A stretch of DNA of 64,000 bases. It comes from Nocardia sp. NBC_01329. GTDB lineage: Bacteria > Actinomycetota > Actinomycetes > Mycobacteriales > Mycobacteriaceae. Shown here one piece after another: positions 60,111 to 64,000 of the stretch. Position numbers and translations under genes: made by a program. The notes below the pieces were generated by a model, which was given only the letters and a program-made list of their open reading frames with translations, had not been told where the DNA came from and did no database searches. Each line of letters starts with the position of its first letter. The stretch's first letter is position 1. The DNA is taken from positions 5,922,001 to 5,986,000 of the forward strand of contig NZ_CP108381.1 of the NCBI RefSeq assembly GCF_035956715.1, given 5' to 3'.

Positions 60111-62179
60111 TGCTCCTGCGCTTGAATGGCGGTGATGGCCACCGTGTTCACGATATCGGTGACCAGTGCGCCGCGGGACAGGTCGTTCACCGGTTTGCGC
60201 AAACCCTGCAGCACCGGCCCGATCGCGACCGCCCCCGCACTGCGCTGAACCGCTTTGTAGGTGTTGTTCCCGGTATTGAGGTCGGGGAAGACGAAAACCG
60301 TCGCCCGCCCGGCCACTTCGGAACCGGGAAGTTTGGCGTCGGCCACTGTGGGTTCGATCGCCGCGTCGTATTGGATCGGGCCCTCGACTGGCAGTTCCGG
60401 CGCCCGCTCCCGGACCAGCCCCGTCGCCACCCGCACCTTGTCCACATCCGCGCCGCTACCGGATTCGCCCGTCGAATACGAGAGCATCGCCACCCGGGCG
60501 TCGATCCCGAACCGGGTCGCGGTCGCGGCCGAGGAGACGGCGATATCGGCCAGCTGTTCGGAACTCGGATCCGGAACCACCGCGCAGTCGCCGTAGGCCA
60601 GCACCCGATCGGCCAGGCACATCAGGAACACACTCGACACCGTCGACACCCCGGGAACGGTTTTGATGATCTCGAACGACGGCCGGATCGTATGCGCGGT
60701 GGTGTGTGCCGCCCCGGACACCATGCCGTCGGCGATTCCGCGATGCACCATCATGGTGCCGAAATACGAGATGTCGGCGACCGTTTCCCGCGCTCGCTCC
60801 AGCGTCATCCCCTTGTGTTTGCGCAGTTCCACATATTCGCGGGCGAACTCGTCGAGATATTCGGAGGTCCGGGGGTCGAGCACCCGCGCCTCGGCGATCT
60901 CCACACCCAGCTCCGCGGCCCGGGCGCGGATGGCCGTCTCGTCACCGAGGATGATCAGATCCGCGATCTTGCGCTGCAATACCCGCCCCGCCGCGCGCAA
61001 CACCCGGTCATCGTCGCCCTCGGGTAGCACGATCGTCTTCCGGTCGGTTCGGGCACGTTCGATCAGTTGATATTCGAACATCTGCGGGGTCACCACACTG
61101 GTCAGCGGAACCTCCAGCCGACGCAGGAAATCCGCGGCATCGACATGGGTTTCCATCAGCGCCAGGGCCGTATCCACCTTGCGCGGATTGTGCGCCGACA
61201 TCCGGCCGCGCGTGCGATGCGCGACCCCGGCGGTGTCGTAGGTACCCAGAGCGGTGGTCAGGATGGGTAATCGCGGTTTCAGTCCTGTGATGAGTCGCGC
61301 GACCGCCGGATGCGGAAGCAACCCGCCGTTCATGATGATCCCGGCCAGCGACGGGAAACTTTCCGCCTCATGGGCATTCGCCACACTCAGCAGCACATCG
61401 GAACGATCGCCCGGCGCGATCACCACCGCCCCGTCGTACAGCCGTTCCAGAATGTGCTCAGCGGTCATCCCGCCCACCATCACGCCCAGCGCCTCCCGGT
61501 GCAGCAGTTCTGGATCGCCGCTGTACATATCGCCGTCCAGGGCCTCGCACAACTCCGCCATAGTGGGTGCGATCAGCAACGGCACCTCGGGCAGACTCCA
61601 CGACGGCACCCCGAACGGTACGAGCGCTTCCCGCACCGTATCGAGTTCCCCCGGCGCACAGCGATTGGCGATGATCGCCGCGAGCTGCGCGTGCTCGGAC
61701 TTCAACTCCGCCGTGCACAACTCCACCAGCTGCTCGACCTCGGCGACCGACCGCTGCGCCCCCCGCACCACCAGCAGCACCGGCGCCCCCAGGTTCACCG
61801 CGATCCGGGCATTGAACCGCAACTCACTGGGACTGGCCACATCGGTGTAATCGCTGCCCACGACCACCACGGCATCGCAGACGGCCGCCACGTCGTGGTA
61901 CCGCTCCACGATCTCGGAAATCGCAGAATCCGGGTCGGCGTGCACCTGCTCATAGCCGACCCCCACCGCCTGCTGATACTCGATATCGACGGTGCTGTGT
62001 TCGAGCAGCAGTTCGAGAATGTAGTCGGGTTCGGTGGCCGACCGGGTGATCGGCCGGAACACCCCCACCCGCGCGGTGGTCGCACACAACATCTGCAGTA
62101 CGCCGAGCGCCACGGTCGATTTCCCGGTATCGCCCTCCGGGGACGCGATGTACACACTGGACGCAGCTACCTCGGCCAT
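60107..62179 (-). CDS. pta: phosphate acetyltransferase (long form)
   Basis: ATG 62179 follows TAGGCT on the minus strand after 6 nt, leaderless. The 690-residue protein has an N-terminal P-loop-like domain (YIASPEGDTGKSTVALGVLQ), a DRTGG domain (about 220-330) and the C-terminal catalytic domain (about 370-690; TIVLPEGDDDRVLRAAGRV, FVFPDLNTGNNTYKAVQRS). It converts acetyl-CoA and phosphate to acetyl phosphate. Order pta-ackA beside fgd is as in M. tuberculosis, with fgd in the opposite place relative to the direction. Confidence 0.97.
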   Translation of the reverse strand: MAEVAASSVYIASPEGDTGKSTVALGVLQMLCATTARVGVFRPITRSATEPDYILELLLEHSTVDIEYQQAVGVGYEQVHADPDSAISEIVERYHDVAAVCDAVVVVGSDYTDVASPSELRFNARIAVNLGAPVLLVVRGAQRSVAEVEQLVELCTAELKSEHAQLAAIIANRCAPGELDTVREALVPFGVPSWSLPEVPLLIAPTMAELCEALDGDMYSGDPELLHREALGVMVGGMTAEHILERLYDGAVVIAPGDRSDVLLSVANAHEAESFPSLAGIIMNGGLLPHPAVARLITGLKPRLPILTTALGTYDTAGVAHRTRGRMSAHNPRKVDTALALMETHVDAADFLRRLEVPLTSVVTPQMFEYQLIERARTDRKTIVLPEGDDDRVLRAAGRVLQRKIADLIILGDETAIRARAAELGVEIAEARVLDPRTSEYLDEFAREYVELRKHKGMTLERARETVADISYFGTMMVHRGIADGMVSGAAHTTAHTIRPSFEIIKTVPGVSTVSSVFLMCLADRVLAYGDCAVVPDPSSEQLADIAVSSAATATRFGIDARVAMLSYSTGESGSGADVDKVRVATGLVRERAPELPVEGPIQYDAAIEPTVADAKLPGSEVAGRATVFVFPDLNTGNNTYKAVQRSAGAVAIGPVLQGLRKPVNDLSRGALVTDIVNTVAITAIQAQEQ

Positions 62180-62297
62180 GGCAAGAGCCTAGCTGTGTTC
62201 ATCTGCCGTGAACGGTCGGCTGACCTGTGCCCTTCCGCACTCTCACCCTCGTGCGGCTGGGCAGGCGGTGTGGCTGTCAGCGCTCGATGATTGCCTG

Positions 62298-62486
62298 CCG
62301 TGGTCGCAATGGTTGCTGTATCAGCGGGTGGACCGGGCCCGCGAACTGCTCGAGGTCACCGATCTGGCGATCACCGAAGTCGCGCGCCGATCCGGGCTGG
62401 GGACGGCGGAATCGCTGCGCCTGCACCTCGTGCGCCGACACGGGTTGACCCCGCGGGCCTATCGGGCGGCGTTCACCCGGCTCTGA
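62298..62486 (+). pseudogene. C-terminal fragment of an AraC/GlxA-type regulator
   Basis: The frame encodes WLLYQRVDRARELLEVTDLA followed by EVARRSGLGTAESLRLHL and LTPRAYRAAFTRL, the second half of an AraC helix-turn-helix domain. The first helix-turn-helix and the DJ-1/PfpI-like sensor domain of this family are missing; residues before 62298 do not match. It appears to be a truncated relic between pta and fgd. Confidence 0.7.
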
Positions 62487-62535
62487 GCCGATCCGGGTGA
62501 ACGCCGCGGCGCACGGGATACCGGCCCGGGCCGCC

Positions 62536-63546
62536 TCAACCCAGTGTGCGCAGGCGCGGCGCGAGGTCGCGCTGGAACAGGTCCAGGAACCGGCGTTGAT
62601 CGTGCCCGGGGGCATGGAACACCAGGTGGTTCAATCCCGCGTCGATATACGGCTCGATCTGCTCGATTGCCTGGTCCGGGTCGCTGGCGACGATCCAGCG
62701 TTTGGCGATCTGCTCGATGGGCAGCGCGTCGGCCGCTTCCTCCATCTCGATCGGATCGGTAATGCTGTGCTTCTGCTCGGCGGTGAGTGAGAGCGGGGCC
62801 CAGAAGCGGGTGTTCTCCAGTGCCAGTTCGGGATCGGTGTCGTAGGAGATCTTGATCTCGATCATCCGGTCGATCGTGCTCACTTCGCGGTCGACCTTGG
62901 CCGCGCCCTCGGCGACCGCGGGCATGAGTTTCTCGGTGTATAGGTCCATGCCCTTGCCGGAGGTGCAGATGAACCCGTCGCCGGCGCGCCCCGCATAGCG
63001 GGCCACCACGGGGCCACCGGCAGCGACGTACACCGGGATACCACCTTCGGGAACGTCGTAGATGGAGGCGCCCACGGTCTTGTAGTAGGTGCCGTCGAAG
63101 TCGGTGCGGGCGCCGGTCCACAGCGCGCGCATCAGATCGACCGATTCGCGCAGCCGGGCGAACCGCTCCTTGAACTCCGGCCATTCACCGGAGTACCCGG
63201 TGGCTATCTCGTTCAGTGCCTCGCCGGTACCGACGCCCAGCATCACCCGTCCCGGGTACAGGCAGCCCATGGTCGCGAAGGCCTGGGCGATCACCGCGGG
63301 GTTGTACCGGAAGGTAGGGGTGAGTACCGAGGTGCCCAGCATGATGCGCTCGGTGCGCTCGCCCGCGGCCGCCATCCAGGCCAGGGAGAACGGTGCGTGA
63401 CCGCCCTTGTGCCGCCACGGCTGGAAATGATCGCTGACCGTCGCGCTGTCGAGGCCGTGTTCCTCGACCAGTACCGCCAGCTCAACCAGTTCACGGGGTC
63501 CGAATTGTTCCGCCGACGCTTTGTACCCGAGCTTCAGCTCACCCAT
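62536..63546 (-). CDS. fgd: F420-dependent glucose-6-phosphate dehydrogenase
   Basis: AGGAG lies about 9 nt before ATG 63546. The 336-residue protein equals the mycobacterial enzyme in length, and active-site residues fall at the same numbers: Asp39, His40 and Trp44 in VSDHFQPW and Glu109 in GVGTGEALNE. The luciferase-like (beta/alpha)8 barrel binds F420 with TSVLTPTFRYNPAVIAQ in the core. It oxidises glucose-6-phosphate to 6-phosphogluconolactone and supplies F420H2 to deazaflavin reductases. Confidence 0.97.
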   Translation of the reverse strand: MGELKLGYKASAEQFGPRELVELAVLVEEHGLDSATVSDHFQPWRHKGGHAPFSLAWMAAAGERTERIMLGTSVLTPTFRYNPAVIAQAFATMGCLYPGRVMLGVGTGEALNEIATGYSGEWPEFKERFARLRESVDLMRALWTGARTDFDGTYYKTVGASIYDVPEGGIPVYVAAGGPVVARYAGRAGDGFICTSGKGMDLYTEKLMPAVAEGAAKVDREVSTIDRMIEIKISYDTDPELALENTRFWAPLSLTAEQKHSITDPIEMEEAADALPIEQIAKRWIVASDPDQAIEQIEPYIDAGLNHLVFHAPGHDQRRFLDLFQRDLAPRLRTLG

Positions 63547-63637
63547 TTGCGCCCACTCCTGTCGCGTTGTGGTCGGACCGTTTCCGGCCCGGATTCGACC
63601 CTAATAGGCGCAGTTGGGCGAAGCCCACCCGCAGCCC

Positions 63638-63667
63638 GCGCACGGCCGGAGCGAGGGCGGAAGTACG
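63638..63667 (+). repeat. isolated copy related to the 79-bp array unit
   Basis: This stretch matches GCGCACGGCCGCAGCGAAGG plus CGAAGGTACGC of the array unit at 37887 at 27 of 31 positions (four substitutions, no gaps). It lies in the divergent region between fgd and the HAD gene. Confidence 0.45.
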
Positions 63668-63766
63668 CGTCGTAGGCGGTCTCCGGTAGTCCCGTTCTCG
63701 GCTCGCGTTCTCGATTCCGGGCGCGGCATACCCATCCCTCGGATCGCGAAGCGCAGAATCGATGGG

Positions 63767-64000
63767 GTGAGCACAGACGACCGGATTCTGTCCTACCTCA
63801 CCGATATGGACGGGGTGCTGGTACATGAGGACCATATGGTTCCCGGCGCCGACGAATTCCTCGCCGAACTGCGGGCCGAGGAGATCCCTTTCCTGGTGCT
63901 GACCAACAATTCCATTCGCACTCCACGCGATCTGCAGGCGCGGTTGCGGCAGACCGGGCTGGAGATCCCTGAACATTCGATCTGGACCTCTGCCCTGGCC
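63767..64000 (+). CDS. HAD-superfamily NagD-like phosphatase, 3' end cut by window
   Basis: GTG 63767 starts a frame that is open to the last base. The 78 visible residues show HAD motif I as YLTDMDGVLVHEDHMVPGA (two Asp as nucleophile and acid) and motif II as FLVLTNNSIRTPRDL, typical of the NagD/PgP (4-nitrophenylphosphatase) subgroup. CAGAAT lies 7 nt upstream, a possible leaderless promoter. Substrate, cap domain and C-terminus are outside the window. Confidence 0.88.
   Translation, partial: MSTDDRILSYLTDMDGVLVHEDHMVPGADEFLAELRAEEIPFLVLTNNSIRTPRDLQARLRQTGLEIPEHSIWTSALA

Overview
The window is about 64 kb of high-GC actinobacterial chromosome, most likely from Nocardia or a close relative in the Mycobacteriales. 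The evidence is a dense, mostly single-copy gene order whose content mirrors the 0.39-0.5 Mb arc of the Mycobacterium tuberculosis chromosome as I remember it: dcd, udgA, aspC-like aminotransferase, the fused heterodisulfide-reductase-like protein, dnaK-grpE-dnaJ-hspR, clpB, flavohemoglobin, pyrE, fba, purA, and pta-ackA-fgd. The presence of an F420-dependent glucose-6-phosphate dehydrogenase and of Corynebacteriales-type membrane proteins fits the same group. It is core chromosome with small accessory patches, not a plasmid, phage or island. I see no insertion sequence, integrase, CRISPR array or origin.

Layout. 1-4.5 kb: partial alpha/beta hydrolase, tRNA-Gly(CCC), VOC protein, dcd, and a TetR repressor facing its target across two perfect operators. 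4-9.6 kb: XRE-TPR regulator with a divergent small partner, aminotransferase, a cluster of hairpins, and a YibE/F membrane protein. 9.6-17 kb: membrane-tethered Hsp70-like protein, UDP-glucose dehydrogenase, DUF218 protein, a two-gene acyl-CoA dehydrogenase operon, and a dioxygenase remnant. 17-26 kb: large Fe-S membrane oxidoreductase with a repetitive tail, a glycine-zipper secreted protein, two tandem secreted serine proteases and a second Hsp70-like membrane protein. 26.6-31 kb: the DnaK operon with its own repressor HspR. 31-34.5 kb: XRE regulator with a divergent partner, an orphan flavin reductase and a flavohemoglobin. 34.8-43.8 kb: clpB, a 79-bp tandem repeat, membrane proteins, pyrE, FabH-like synthase, YhhN, DUF4190 and an SpoU methyltransferase. 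44-57 kb: GH76 enzyme, two DedA proteins, fba, EmbR-like regulator, purA, M50 protease, FUSC protein, DUF3151 protein, an acidic membrane protein and small envelope proteins. 57-64 kb: MocR regulator, pta-ackA, fgd and the start of a HAD phosphatase.

How genes work together. DnaK, GrpE, DnaJ and ClpB form the disaggregation machine. Both transcription units carry HspR inverted repeats (HAIR), so they form one feedback regulon; the clpB copy overlaps what looks like a SigH/SigE-type promoter. Pta and AckA interconvert acetyl-CoA and acetate with ATP formation. Fgd supplies reduced F420, which the nearby PNPOx-like protein could use. Several genes begin 6-8 nt after a TAnnnT box without a Shine-Dalgarno sequence, which suggests that leaderless mRNAs are common here.

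No clearly new multi-gene system is visible. The most unusual items are the 79-bp tandem repeat that runs into a promoter, the hairpin cluster at 7.7 kb, the XRE/recombinase-like divergent pair with matching palindromes, the orphan reductase paralogue beside the flavohemoglobin, and the large stem-loop at 42.9 kb.
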